DNA of 15,968 nucleotides from CAVZLD01 sp964522605. GTDB lineage: Bacteria; Planctomycetota; Planctomycetia; Pirellulales; Pirellulaceae. Below the pieces are notes generated by a model. That model saw only the letters and a program-made list of their open reading frames with translations. It ran no database searches and was not told the DNA's origin. This document shows, in pieces, positions 1 to 7,555 of the stretch (the first letter of the stretch is position 1; every line of letters begins with the position of its first letter). Made by a program: the position numbers and the translations under genes. The DNA is taken from assembly GCA_964522605.1 (NCBI GenBank), contig CAZFWV010000137.1:1-15968 (forward strand). Direction: 5' to 3'.

Positions 1-6
1 GGCGCC

Positions 7-1851
7 TCAGGGTGTGGTGGAGGCATTCATTTGCAGCACTTTTTCGATCCGCTGCCGTGTTGCTGCGGTATCGGCGCCCCATTCTTGCGGGCGATCGACC
101 TGGAACTTATCGCACAACGCAAAGAACCGCTCGGCCAACGGCCGCATGCGATCGGCCAGATCGGCATCGACCGGACCATCTCCGAGATACCAGATCGGCT
201 CCAGCGCCGCGCGATAGACACAAATCGAAGCCCGCTCCACACGATCGCGAGTCGCTTCGTCTGGGGCCAGTTCGAGTGCTTGTTGAAACAGCTCCAATCC
301 GGCCTGGGCATCCGTGTCGTCCAGACCGTAATCCGCGAGTCGACCAAAGCAATTGTGGTGGCGGCCACTCGCTTCTGCCCGATCATGAATCCGCTCGAGA
401 TAGCTGCGGATCGGACCGGCGGCTCGACCGTAGTGCAGATCGAGAAACTCATCGATGACACGCTGTTCATCGCGTGATGGATCCCAGAGCAACTGCGCGA
501 TCAGGTACGTCCGCAACTCAGAAATCTCTGCACCGTTTGCATTCCCGGCCGCCTGCATAAAGGCACCCTGGGCATGATTCGATACGAAGTAACGAATGTT
601 GGGTCCAATGACGCGCAAGTTGGGCAATGGCAGCAGATAGTTCGAGAAATTCGTATTGTAGTTCCAGATGTAGATCTGATCGCAAATCTTGCCCCATTCA
701 TCCATATCGCGGCAGAACTCGACGTTCTTGGGACAATTCGGATCGTTGATGGGGTGCAGCAGACAACACTCGATGCTGCACAGCTGGATCTGCACGTTCG
801 GCCGAGGCTTAATCGTCGCCGGAGGCCGGCGCGAATACCAGTAGGACAACGTGCCGATCTTCACACCGGGATACTGGGGGGCGACTTGGTCGGCAACCGC
901 ATTCACGAAGGTAAGCAGCGAACCCATCGGGGTCCCTTCCCGCTGATCAATCGCCGCGCACTCGGGACACTGACAATACTTGTCGTTATCGTTCTGACTC
1001 ACCGAGATATTCCCGGCCTCCGGATGTGACTTAATTTCGGCAAGCACCGCCTCCGTGACAATCTTCAACACGTCTGGGTTCGTCAGGCAAGGCTCGTTCC
1101 CAAACGCATCGTTATCGACTTGAGCCAATCGTTTTCCATCACGCAGGCAATAGTACTCCGGATGTTCCTTTCCATATTTCGACGACGGAATCTGCCCTAC
1201 AAAGCTGTGGCTGATCAGACGCTGGGGTGATCGGCCGCCGAACCGAGGATCATCGCCAACTGTGTTGACACGCAGATGAGTTGCCCATTCCGCATTGCGG
1301 TTGACCTCCCCGTAATAACTCCAGCGCATTTCCAGCGGGGGATGGTAAAACCGATCGACGGGCGCGATGACGTGCCAGGTGTCAATCTTGGGGACATGCG
1401 TATGGTCTGCGGTCAAGAATCGAATCCCCAGGTAGTCCTCCAGAAACGTGTACACTCCATAAAGAGTCCCGCGCGGACGACCACCCGCGATCGCAATCAG
1501 GTCGTTGCGGATAACAATCCTCAGGTCTTCCGGACCAAAACCGTCGACCGAAAAGCCCACTTCGCTTTGCCGAAGTTCCTCTCCCGGTCCAACAAACAGA
1601 TGACGGTCTGGCCGATCGGTCGTCGAGACGATCGGCAGTTCAACGCCCGTGGCCTGAGCAACGAGTTGCCTCAGTTCCTCCGCCGCGTGTCGTTCCGCCG
1701 GAGTTGCATCCGGGTCGACTACAAGATCCCAGCCGGTCAGGTCCGCCAGGTTGACACCGCGCGGCGCGGCACCGGAACTTGGAAGAGGACAAACCACGAT
1801 CAAGAACCCAAGCCCAAGGCACAATCGAAACCAAAGCATTCGCGATTTCAT
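7..1851 (-). CDS. Secreted DUF4838 domain protein (GH67-type N-terminal domain)
   Basis: This is a predicted exported protein of 614 residues, probably involved in carbohydrate binding or breakdown; no reaction is established for the family. The reading frame is open to 1962, but the ATG at 1851 is preferred. It is preceded by GGGAG at 1859-1863 with 7-nt spacing, and it opens directly into a signal peptide (basic start, hydrophobic residues 7-20, likely cleavage near SSGAA at 25-29). Residues about 35-155 resemble the alpha-glucuronidase (GH67) N-terminal domain, including the GGRPRGTLYGVYTFLEDYLG stretch at 123-142. From about 175 the DUF4838 region follows, with SVSQNDND at 283-290, a Cys cluster CQCPEC at 293-298, and a conserved-looking SIECC at 359-363. 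It is the last gene of the minus-strand run, 214 nt after the TPR membrane gene. Family assignment is from recognised motifs; the substrate is unknown. Confidence 0.85.
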   Translation of the reverse strand: MKSRMLWFRLCLGLGFLIVVCPLPSSGAAPRGVNLADLTGWDLVVDPDATPAERHAAEELRQLVAQATGVELPIVSTTDRPDRHLFVGPGEELRQSEVGFSVDGFGPEDLRIVIRNDLIAIAGGRPRGTLYGVYTFLEDYLGIRFLTADHTHVPKIDTWHVIAPVDRFYHPPLEMRWSYYGEVNRNAEWATHLRVNTVGDDPRFGGRSPQRLISHSFVGQIPSSKYGKEHPEYYCLRDGKRLAQVDNDAFGNEPCLTNPDVLKIVTEAVLAEIKSHPEAGNISVSQNDNDKYCQCPECAAIDQREGTPMGSLLTFVNAVADQVAPQYPGVKIGTLSYWYSRRPPATIKPRPNVQIQLCSIECCLLHPINDPNCPKNVEFCRDMDEWGKICDQIYIWNYNTNFSNYLLPLPNLRVIGPNIRYFVSNHAQGAFMQAAGNANGAEISELRTYLIAQLLWDPSRDEQRVIDEFLDLHYGRAAGPIRSYLERIHDRAEASGRHHNCFGRLADYGLDDTDAQAGLELFQQALELAPDEATRDRVERASICVYRAALEPIWYLGDGPVDADLADRMRPLAERFFALCDKFQVDRPQEWGADTAATRQRIEKVLQMNASTTP

Positions 1852-2065
1852 GATCAGGCTCCCTCGCGGCAGGTGGGTTGGAAACAGGCGGGTGGGCAAG
1901 GCACAAGCGAACCAAGGCGCCGTCATCTCGTGAAAAATCGGAGCGATCTTCGATCCGTCCATTCGATACGGGCGGAAATGGCAGCGACCTTTAGCGGTCT
2001 GTCATTGTAGCCGATCGCAGATCGCGCGGGGGAGTCTATGGGCCGCCCGCGACATGTTCCGCTCA
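1852..2065. other. Intergenic region upstream of the DUF4838 gene
   Basis: This 214-nt gap separates the stop of the TPR membrane gene from the preferred start of the DUF4838 gene, both on the minus strand. Apart from the GGGAG ribosome binding site at 1859-1863 I see no strong hairpin, promoter consensus or repeat. The gap is long enough for the DUF4838 gene to have its own promoter. Confidence 0.4.
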
Positions 2066-3376
2066 CTACTGGTAGCGAGACGACTTCGGCCTGGCCAGGC
2101 CAACAGGGGCCCCTGTGGAGAGCATTTTGCGGACGAGCGGTTCAGGCGGCAAATACCGGTCCGGGTCGAGGTCAGCCGCCTGCTGTTGGTGATCTCGCGC
2201 CTGCTTCAATTCACCGATGAACTCGTAGTGCTTCGCGAGTCGATCGTGAATGTGCGCCGCGTGCATTGGAAGGCGTTCGAGTGCCTCCTGGAGATAGCCT
2301 TCCGCCTGCTCAAAGTCAGCTTTCTCCCCAGCGAATACGGCCAACATATCATACGCACGTAGCTGAATGCTCTCCAACGAGGCACGCTGCTGATCGTCGG
2401 AGGAAGGTGCTGCCTGCGCCAACTGAAGCGCCTTCTCCGCCCATGATCGACTTGACTCCGGTCGCTTCTGTCGCAAATGGATCTCCGCGATTTTAAGCGC
2501 CGCGATGGGCGAACGCTCAGCCAACGAACGCAGGACCTGCTCCGCGTTTTCATCTTCACCCAATGACTCGTAGGTCTCGGCCAGTTCCATTTGCGTAGTG
2601 TCGTTTGCCGGCCCCGACTTCAATTGCTCAACACGCCCTCGCAGATACTCGACTGCTCGATTCAAATCCAGACGCGCGCGTCGCGGGTCAACCGGAATTG
2701 TGCGTTGGTAACCGCTGTCGACCACCGTCCTCTCGCCAAACGCGTGTGGGCTGCCGATGTCGCAGAGACGCTGAACCAGCCGCTGCGCTTCCCGGACGTG
2801 TTGTTGTTCCCAATACTCCCGGGCATACCCCGTCTGTTGTTCCAGAAAGACCGCCAGGAAACTGACGGGCACGCCAACGGCTGTTACGAACCCCAAGCTC
2901 AACAGGCCGAGTGTCGAAAACTGCGGTGAGTTTGACGAAGACGTGGCCGCAGGTGACTGAGCCAAGAGGCACCACGGCAACTGCAACGCGACGCACCAAA
3001 GGACCCTCGTCGCCATCCGGGCCGCGTACCCTGCCTCGACGGTCTCGACAAATGCTTCCACAACCCGACCGATGAGGACCGTGGCACCGGCGACCAGCAG
3101 ACCCACCATGATCCACAGCCAACGACGGTTCGGTTGGATCCAACGGGGACGCCAGCGGCCAAGCAAGCGGGCAAGCCCAAACGAGAGAATCAAAGCCGAG
3201 AACACATGGATCAAAACCATTCGGTGCCATCCGAATGGACTTGTCGCCAATTGTTCCGCCCGACGCGCTGATCCTGATGCAAGAAGCAATGCGATGGCGG
3301 GCACCACTACGGCGAGCACGATGCCCAATTCGACAACCCCGAATCGAATCGATCGTGCCACTCGCGGTTTCAACAT
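2066..3376 (-). CDS. Membrane protein with C-terminal TPR repeats
   Basis: The product is a predicted inner-membrane protein of 436 residues, with no enzyme motif recognised. Five hydrophobic segments lie at about 15-34, 52-72, 85-103, 121-140 and 155-178. The soluble part from about 185 to 410 contains tetratricopeptide-like helical pairs, clearest at 263-289 (ETYESLGEDENAEQVLRSLA), 291-320 and 354-405 (ending in a DLDPDRY turn). The TPR section probably serves protein-protein contact, on whichever side of the membrane it lies. The gene starts 43 nt after the stop of the upstream membrane gene, so the two are probably co-transcribed. No clear Shine-Dalgarno site precedes the ATG, and the stop is TAG. 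Homology beyond TPR is not recognised. Confidence 0.75.
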   Translation of the reverse strand: MLKPRVARSIRFGVVELGIVLAVVVPAIALLLASGSARRAEQLATSPFGWHRMVLIHVFSALILSFGLARLLGRWRPRWIQPNRRWLWIMVGLLVAGATVLIGRVVEAFVETVEAGYAARMATRVLWCVALQLPWCLLAQSPAATSSSNSPQFSTLGLLSLGFVTAVGVPVSFLAVFLEQQTGYAREYWEQQHVREAQRLVQRLCDIGSPHAFGERTVVDSGYQRTIPVDPRRARLDLNRAVEYLRGRVEQLKSGPANDTTQMELAETYESLGEDENAEQVLRSLAERSPIAALKIAEIHLRQKRPESSRSWAEKALQLAQAAPSSDDQQRASLESIQLRAYDMLAVFAGEKADFEQAEGYLQEALERLPMHAAHIHDRLAKHYEFIGELKQARDHQQQAADLDPDRYLPPEPLVRKMLSTGAPVGLARPKSSRYQ

Positions 3377-3419
3377 TGCGCAGATGAGGGGAAAACAGGA
3401 AAGTCTCGACCGATGGTAA

Positions 3420-4481
3420 TCACTTCGCCGCGGCGGGCTTCGTCTGCGCCCGAGATTGGCTGATCCCCAGAATCTCGGCCGTCTCCCGATCCGTGTACCG
3501 CCACATCATCCCATCGTAGGCACAATGGAGAATCGAAGCCCACGTATTCACGGCATAGGTCATGACCACGAAGAACGCATTGCCCAAACTATAAAGCAAC
3601 CCCGTGCCGATCACGTACCACGCAAAGACCACAGTCCAGTTCCGCGCCATCTTCTGGAAGAGTCCCACCGACCCTCCATCACGCCGACGCGAAGCGTAAT
3701 AGCTGACCATCGCCAGATACTCTACCGAATGATAGACGGTCACGGCACCAAGCAAAACAGCACACAGAACGTCCTGGTGCCAATGAGCGGTCCAGAGGAC
3801 GGACGACCACATACTGAAGAAGCTGACCATGTAGAGGAACTTGGGCAGCCGCTCGCGAGACAAATACCGCAACTCCACGGCCAGCATCGACAACGGCATC
3901 GCCATCATCGCGACATCCAAACTCTTCAGCAGATCCAGCGAAGGCAACCGGAAAATGGGTTCGAGGAAAGCGACAAGCCGTACATTGGCATAGACCACGA
4001 AGATCAGCGGGAACCAGCGCTCCATCCATTCGATTCCCGCTCCGGAGTGCCCCGAATACATCTTCAAGACAAGCCGATGTTGGCCTGCAAAATGCCAACC
4101 CAACAGGAGCGTATAAAAGAGAAAAAGGCTGCGAAAATCACCCGTTGCCCACCAGACTCCGGCAATTAGCGCCGCGGCGACAACGGCGATGGCCAGAAAC
4201 AGCCAAGTCTGTCCATATCGCCGATCTCGATCCGAAACGGCCACGACCAACGTCAGCCAACGGTGCGGAGTCGCCAGGAAATAGGCCATCCAGAAATGGA
4301 TATACGGCTCGCCGTCGGGGCTCGCATAAATGGGCAAGAAGGCGAGGACCCAGTAGATGTTGCTGAAAAACAGAATATCGAACAGCGGCGAGACAATCCA
4401 GCCGCGCTGTCCCGTCGCCACATCGCGCGGCACAGCATCGTCGGAAGGAAAGACATCGGAAACTCGTAGATCAACACTCAT
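3420..4481 (-). CDS. Polytopic membrane protein with conserved-looking His/Asp motifs
   Basis: This 353-residue integral membrane protein has about eight to ten hydrophobic segments spread from residue 31 to 320 and a short hydrophilic C-terminus. I cannot name its family with confidence. Histidine-containing motifs lie next to or inside the membrane segments: TPHRW at 71-75, GWHFAGQH at 128-135, HWHQD at 233-237, YHSVEY at 250-255 and LHCAYDGMMW at 318-327. The H(x4)H, HxxE and HxxxD patterns are the kind seen in metal-dependent membrane enzymes such as desaturase/hydroxylase or Brp/Blh carotenoid oxygenase families. That comparison is inference only. The gene is first in a minus-strand run with the TPR membrane gene 43 nt downstream, which suggests they work together. 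No Shine-Dalgarno site is evident before the ATG. Confidence 0.75.
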   Translation of the reverse strand: MSVDLRVSDVFPSDDAVPRDVATGQRGWIVSPLFDILFFSNIYWVLAFLPIYASPDGEPYIHFWMAYFLATPHRWLTLVVAVSDRDRRYGQTWLFLAIAVVAAALIAGVWWATGDFRSLFLFYTLLLGWHFAGQHRLVLKMYSGHSGAGIEWMERWFPLIFVVYANVRLVAFLEPIFRLPSLDLLKSLDVAMMAMPLSMLAVELRYLSRERLPKFLYMVSFFSMWSSVLWTAHWHQDVLCAVLLGAVTVYHSVEYLAMVSYYASRRRDGGSVGLFQKMARNWTVVFAWYVIGTGLLYSLGNAFFVVMTYAVNTWASILHCAYDGMMWRYTDRETAEILGISQSRAQTKPAAAK

Positions 4482-4850
4482 CGCAGCTAGCGGACCCGGA
4501 AGACCCTCGTTAGAATCATCGGAATTCTGTCCCGGGACTGGAGGCGGCTCTCAAGCCCCCCTTCCGCAGGATGCTGCTGATTTTCGAGCAGCGATCGCGG
4601 ACGGCCGATGGCAGTCTGCCGGGCTGGTTTGATCGTAGTGAGACATCTCCTTTAATATACCCGTGTGGGGCCCTACCAGACAGGGTCAAATCCTCCTTCC
4701 GGGTCGGCTCCATTCGAAATCGACGCGTTCTCAGCTCAGCGAAAGCGCGTCGACGATTGGGTTGGCGTTGCGGATTTTCGCGAAAATCGCTACCAATTGC
4801 CGCCTGTTTTTATCGGTCCTTCCGCGAGATCTTCTGGCTGCTGGCTTACC
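4482..4850. other. Divergent intergenic region with palindrome and hairpins
   Basis: This 369-nt region separates two divergently transcribed membrane protein genes, so it should hold promoters for both directions. It contains a perfect 16-bp palindrome (4773-4788), an 8-bp inverted repeat TCGACGCG/CGCGTCGA (4720-4727 and 4746-4753, 18-nt loop) and a small GCTGCT/AGCAGC hairpin (4573-4578 and 4587-4592). A local AT-rich patch, TTTAATATACCC, lies around 4651-4662. No convincing coding frame is seen; the open frames here have no codon or family signal. Confidence 0.5.
4773..4788. promoter_or_regulatory. Perfect 16-bp palindrome, possible operator
   Basis: The sequence GATTTTCGCGAAAATC is its own reverse complement. 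It lies 62 nt before the hemolysin III-type gene start and within the divergent promoter region. The size and symmetry fit a binding site for a dimeric regulator, but no regulator gene is nearby and no second copy was noticed in the window, so the role is inferred. Confidence 0.35.
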
Positions 4851-5573
4851 ATGTCCAACGCATGTGAATTTCAACCGTTGACGAAAGACCGTCGCACGGA
4901 AACCTCCGCTCGGACCCCCTCGGTGAGCAGGCGGTACTTTTCGTGGTTCGAGGACGAAGAGTGGGCCAACGGATTGTCGCATGCGATCGGCAGTCTGCTG
5001 AGCGTCGCTGCCAGTTGGTGGTTGCTGAAACGGATCATTCCCGAGGCGACTCCGGCACAGATCGTAGCCAGCGTGGTCTACTGCTTTTCCCTGGTTGGAG
5101 TTTACACCGCGTCGACTCTTTCCCACTGGACCCATTCCCCCGTCTGGCGTCAGCGATTCCGCCAATGGGACCAAGGTCTGATCTACCTGCTAATTGTCGG
5201 AACCTACACACCATTCGCCGTCACCTGTCTGGACGGCTGGTGGCATCTGGTCACAGTTTTGATGTGGACGATCGCCCTGTTGGGGTTCATTTCCAAGGTT
5301 GTCCTTTCTCACCGCGTGGATTCTGTCTCGCTCTGGATTTACCTCTTTCTGGGCTGGCTTCCGGTCCTGATCGTCCCGCGGTTCTTGACCCATGGCCCTC
5401 CAGAGACTTTAGTCTTGATGGTCGCGGGAGGCTTGGCCTACAGCGTCGGCTCTGCCCTGCTCGCGAATGACCATCGAATGCGATTCCTGCATGTCGGTTG
5501 GCACTTGTTCGTGATTCTCGGCAGTGTCTTGCATTATTGGGCGGTCTGGAGTTACCTCGTCGCTCGTAGTTGA
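4851..5573 (+). CDS. Hemolysin III / TrhA (PAQR superfamily) membrane protein
   Basis: This is a predicted seven-helix membrane protein of 240 residues. The family (HlyIII/YqfA/TrhA, related to PAQR receptors) is linked to membrane-fluidity homeostasis rather than proven haemolysis. Recognisable family features are EEWANGLSHAIG at 36-47, the S88-x3-H92 motif (STLSHWTH), D107 in QWDQGLIYLLIVGTYTPF, and H214/H218 in HVGWHLFVILG. The Ser, Asp and three His residues correspond to the expected zinc-binding set. The frame stays open upstream to 4665, but the ATG at 4851 places the first conserved motif near residue 36, as expected. No strong Shine-Dalgarno site precedes it. The N-terminal tail of about 35 residues is somewhat longer than usual. 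It is a monocistronic plus-strand gene, divergent from the preceding membrane gene. Confidence 0.9.
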   Translation: MSNACEFQPLTKDRRTETSARTPSVSRRYFSWFEDEEWANGLSHAIGSLLSVAASWWLLKRIIPEATPAQIVASVVYCFSLVGVYTASTLSHWTHSPVWRQRFRQWDQGLIYLLIVGTYTPFAVTCLDGWWHLVTVLMWTIALLGFISKVVLSHRVDSVSLWIYLFLGWLPVLIVPRFLTHGPPETLVLMVAGGLAYSVGSALLANDHRMRFLHVGWHLFVILGSVLHYWAVWSYLVARS

Positions 5574-5607
5574 CAGATCGCGAAGAACGTCTTCAAGTTG
5601 CGCGTGT

Positions 5608-5645
5608 CGACGTTGCGTAGCCGAACCGACGTTGCGTAGCCGAAC
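5608..5645. repeat. Two perfect tandem copies of a 19-bp unit
   Basis: The unit CGACGTTGCGTAGCCGAAC occurs at 5608-5626 and immediately again at 5627-5645. Its GTAGCCGAA core is shared with the arms of the inverted repeat at 5705-5784, so it is probably a partial, tandemly duplicated copy of that element. Confidence 0.85.
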
Positions 5646-5704
5646 TCGTAAGAATTCGGGTTCTACACGGGTCGCTCCCCCGGCGAAGCACGTCTTTCAA
5701 AGTT

Positions 5705-5784
5705 GCACGTAGCCGAATTCGTGAGAATTCGGGGGCTGTGTGAATGGGTTGCCCCTCCGAATTCTCACGAATTCGGCTACGTGC
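5705..5784. repeat. Perfect 28-bp inverted repeat (dispersed hairpin element)
   Basis: The arms at 5705-5732 and 5757-5784 are exact reverse complements, with a 24-nt spacer. The start of the spacer (GGGC, 5733-5736) and its end (GCCC, 5751-5754) can extend the stem with small bulges. An imperfect outer extension is also visible: AAGTTGCAC on the left matches GTGCAACTT on the right after an insertion of about 9 nt. Each arm contains the palindromic words GAATTC and CGAATTCG. A diverged single arm lies at 5636-5660. It may act as a terminator after the upstream plus-strand gene or be a non-autonomous mobile element; neither is shown. Confidence 0.85.
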
Positions 5785-5857
5785 CGTCGAAATGTGCAAC
5801 TTCAAAAAGCGCGTCCGAGGATCCACGAAGTGGGCAACGCCCAAATTCAAGAATAGG

Positions 5858-5865
5858 AAGGAAGG
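5858..5865 (+). promoter_or_regulatory. Ribosome binding site supporting the GTG start at 5872
   Basis: AAGGA (5858-5862, 9-nt spacing) and GAAGG (5861-5865, 6-nt spacing) precede the GTG at 5872. This is the only well-placed Shine-Dalgarno candidate for the beta-propeller gene. It is the main argument for the long N-terminus despite the repeat it contains. Confidence 0.45.
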
Positions 5866-5871
5866 CTCTCC

Positions 5872-7404
5872 GTGCCACGGTCCACGAAGCGCAGACGCCG
5901 CCTGGTGCCTTGTCACAGTAAGAAACGGGGATTGGCTTGGGAGGGCAAAGCACCTGCTGAGCTGCTCGAATCATTGACGCCCACGGCACATCCGGCTCGG
6001 CGGGAGTATGGCCCTCCCATTGCGTCCATCCCAACGTCAAGTGGTGACACAGCACCAGGGAAAACCGCGCGGGCCTACTCGCGAGGGCTTCGATGGCGTG
6101 GATTCCCGTTTTGGTTCGCGTTGCTTGTCGTCGCAGGAAGTGGCACCGTCGATCTGGCAGCCGGCTCCGAATCCCAGGATGTCGCAGGCCCCGGCGCAGA
6201 AGGACTGCTCATGTCACCCGAACCAGGGTGGCCGCAGTGGCGTGGGCCCTGGCGCGACGGACGGACACTCGAGACGGGACTCCTTCCGGCATGGCCTTCT
6301 GCGGGCCCAGCGTTGCGATGGAAGGCAGAGGGATTGGGCACCGGCTGGTCCTCGCCGATTGTCGTTGGCGAGCGGCTCTACATCACGGGGGACGTGGGTG
6401 AGGACCTCGTGATCTGGGCCTTTGACCGCGATGGACAGCGGGTTTGGAAAACAACCAATGGCGGAGCGTGGACTGGCTCCTACCCCGGGGCGCGCGCCAG
6501 TTGTGTTTATTCGGCCGGTCGATTGTATCACCTGAATGCCCACGGGCGTCTGGTCGCACTGCGCGCGTCAACGGGCGAAGAGCTTTGGACGCGAAACATA
6601 CTGCAGGACTTCGAGGCGGAGAACATCACTTGGGGCCTCAGCGAATGCCTGCTGGTCGACGGCTCCCACTTGATCGTAACGCCGGGGGGTAAGAAAGGCC
6701 TCATGGCAGCTCTGGACTGTGCCGATGGGCGGACCATCTGGACCACCGAGGATCTGCCCGAGGAACAGGCGACCTATTCCTCGCCGATCCTGTTTCAGCA
6801 AGCGGGTCGGCGTTTGATTGCCAACTGTTCATCCAATCACGGATTCGTGGTCGACGCAACGCGGGGTAACCTGCTCTGCAAAGTTCCGCTCAAGAATGAA
6901 TTCGGTGTCAATGCGAGCACACCAGTTTACGGACAGTCCCGACTGTACTTCGTCACACCCTATGGAGAAAAGGGTCGAAACTACCGACTGTCCGTCACGC
7001 AGGACGGCGTGGAGCCACAACTCGCCTGGCAATCCTCGTTGGATACGGTGACCGGCGTGGGCGTGCTCGTTCAGGGCACACTCTACTCAGCCGGCTACCG
7101 AGAATCCAAGTGGTGGTTCAGCATGGACTGGGCGACGGGGGCCATCCGCGACGAAGTCAAGGAGTTGACTACGGGAGCCGCGATCTGGGCCGAGGATCGG
7201 CTGTACTGTCTGGATGAGCAAGGGCGAGTGGGACTAATTCGCACCGATCGTCCAGAAATGGAACTCGTCGGTAGTTTTCCGCTCATCAACGATCGGGTAC
7301 GCGATGCCTGGGCTCACCCCGTTCTGCAGGATGGTCGACTGTACCTGCGCTATCACGACACGTTGTATTGCTATGACGTGTCACGAACTGCCTCGGGCGA
7401 CTGA
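5872..7404 (+). CDS. PQQ-like beta-propeller repeat protein (start uncertain)
   Basis: This is a 510-residue protein if started at GTG 5872. Residues about 117-500 form a PQQ/BamB-like beta-propeller. It opens with EPGWPQWRGPWRDG at 117-130, and repeated blades end in patterns such as RLYITGD, ALRASTGEELW, ALDCADGRTIW, LYFVTPYG, RLYCLDEQGR and LYLRYHDTLYCYD. A hydrophobic stretch at 78-97 preceded by arginines looks like a signal peptide or anchor, so the propeller is probably outside the cytoplasm. Such proteins usually act as scaffolds or quinoprotein-like binders; no catalytic site is evident. Residues about 23-50 are the translation of a hairpin repeat (5938-6019). There is no in-frame ATG between 5872 and 6211, and the alternatives are TTG 5932 or TTG 5974. 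The domain is secure, the N-terminus is not. Confidence 0.8.
   Translation: MPRSTKRRRRLVPCHSKKRGLAWEGKAPAELLESLTPTAHPARREYGPPIASIPTSSGDTAPGKTARAYSRGLRWRGFPFWFALLVVAGSGTVDLAAGSESQDVAGPGAEGLLMSPEPGWPQWRGPWRDGRTLETGLLPAWPSAGPALRWKAEGLGTGWSSPIVVGERLYITGDVGEDLVIWAFDRDGQRVWKTTNGGAWTGSYPGARASCVYSAGRLYHLNAHGRLVALRASTGEELWTRNILQDFEAENITWGLSECLLVDGSHLIVTPGGKKGLMAALDCADGRTIWTTEDLPEEQATYSSPILFQQAGRRLIANCSSNHGFVVDATRGNLLCKVPLKNEFGVNASTPVYGQSRLYFVTPYGEKGRNYRLSVTQDGVEPQLAWQSSLDTVTGVGVLVQGTLYSAGYRESKWWFSMDWATGAIRDEVKELTTGAAIWAEDRLYCLDEQGRVGLIRTDRPEMELVGSFPLINDRVRDAWAHPVLQDGRLYLRYHDTLYCYDVSRTASGD
5938..6019. repeat. Imperfect inverted repeat inside the 5' end of the beta-propeller gene
   Basis: Arms at 5938-5963 and 5994-6019 match at 19 of 26 positions as reverse complements, and three of the mismatches are G-T wobbles. 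The outermost 9 bp (TGGGAGGGC/GCCCTCCCA) are perfect. In the reading frame of the gene the left arm encodes WEGKAPAEL. I recall similar peptides in planctomycete proteins, arising from translated intergenic repeats. It either extends into the true coding region or marks a mis-set gene start. Confidence 0.7.
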
Positions 7405-7463
7405 TCCGCGTTCTCTGCACTGCCAGCGGGAAGTTTCTTGCCGGGCGGCGCAAATTCCGCCAA

Positions 7464-7555
7464 GGGGAGGGGTGGCTGGCGGCTGAACGTAGTGAAGCCC
7501 CAGCTTTCCCGCAGCCGGGGCATCGCTTCGCTCTGCCTCCAGCCACCCCATCCCC
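7464..7555. repeat. Large imperfect hairpin repeat between convergent genes
   Basis: The left arm 7464-7501 and right arm 7517-7555 are approximate reverse complements. The 10-bp core GGGTGGCTGG/CCAGCCACCC is exact, and the flanking parts are diverged. The spacer is 15 nt. Its position between two converging genes suits a bidirectional transcription stop, but there is no T-run, and the diverged arms resemble a dispersed repeat more than an intrinsic terminator. Confidence 0.65.

Larger units (their letters stand above)
5574..5871. repeat. Cluster of short direct and inverted repeats
   Basis: This 298-nt intergenic stretch is built largely of related short repeats. Two modules share the order GAAG-ACGTCTT-CAAGTTGC-GTAGCCGAA, one starting near 5582 and one near 5684. 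Between them is a 19-bp perfect tandem repeat (5608-5645), and the second module leads into a perfect 28-bp inverted repeat (5705-5784). The phrase TCCACGAAG also occurs twice, at 5822-5830 and 5881-5889. Translations of the repeats give short peptides such as EFSRIRLR; I recall similar spurious peptides in planctomycete annotations. No gene is supported here. Confidence 0.75.

Noticed and set aside
4516..4713. 65-codon minus-strand frame in the divergent region upstream of the membrane gene
   Set aside because: No domain or conserved pattern was seen and its start is poorly supported, so it was not listed as a gene.
5608..5784. Possible CRISPR array
   Set aside because: The repeats are directly adjacent or inverted, with no regular unique spacers and no cas genes.
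5593..5916. 107-codon minus-strand frame across the repeat cluster
   Set aside because: Its sequence (RIRENSE, EFSRIRLR) is a translation of the inverted repeats, not a protein family.
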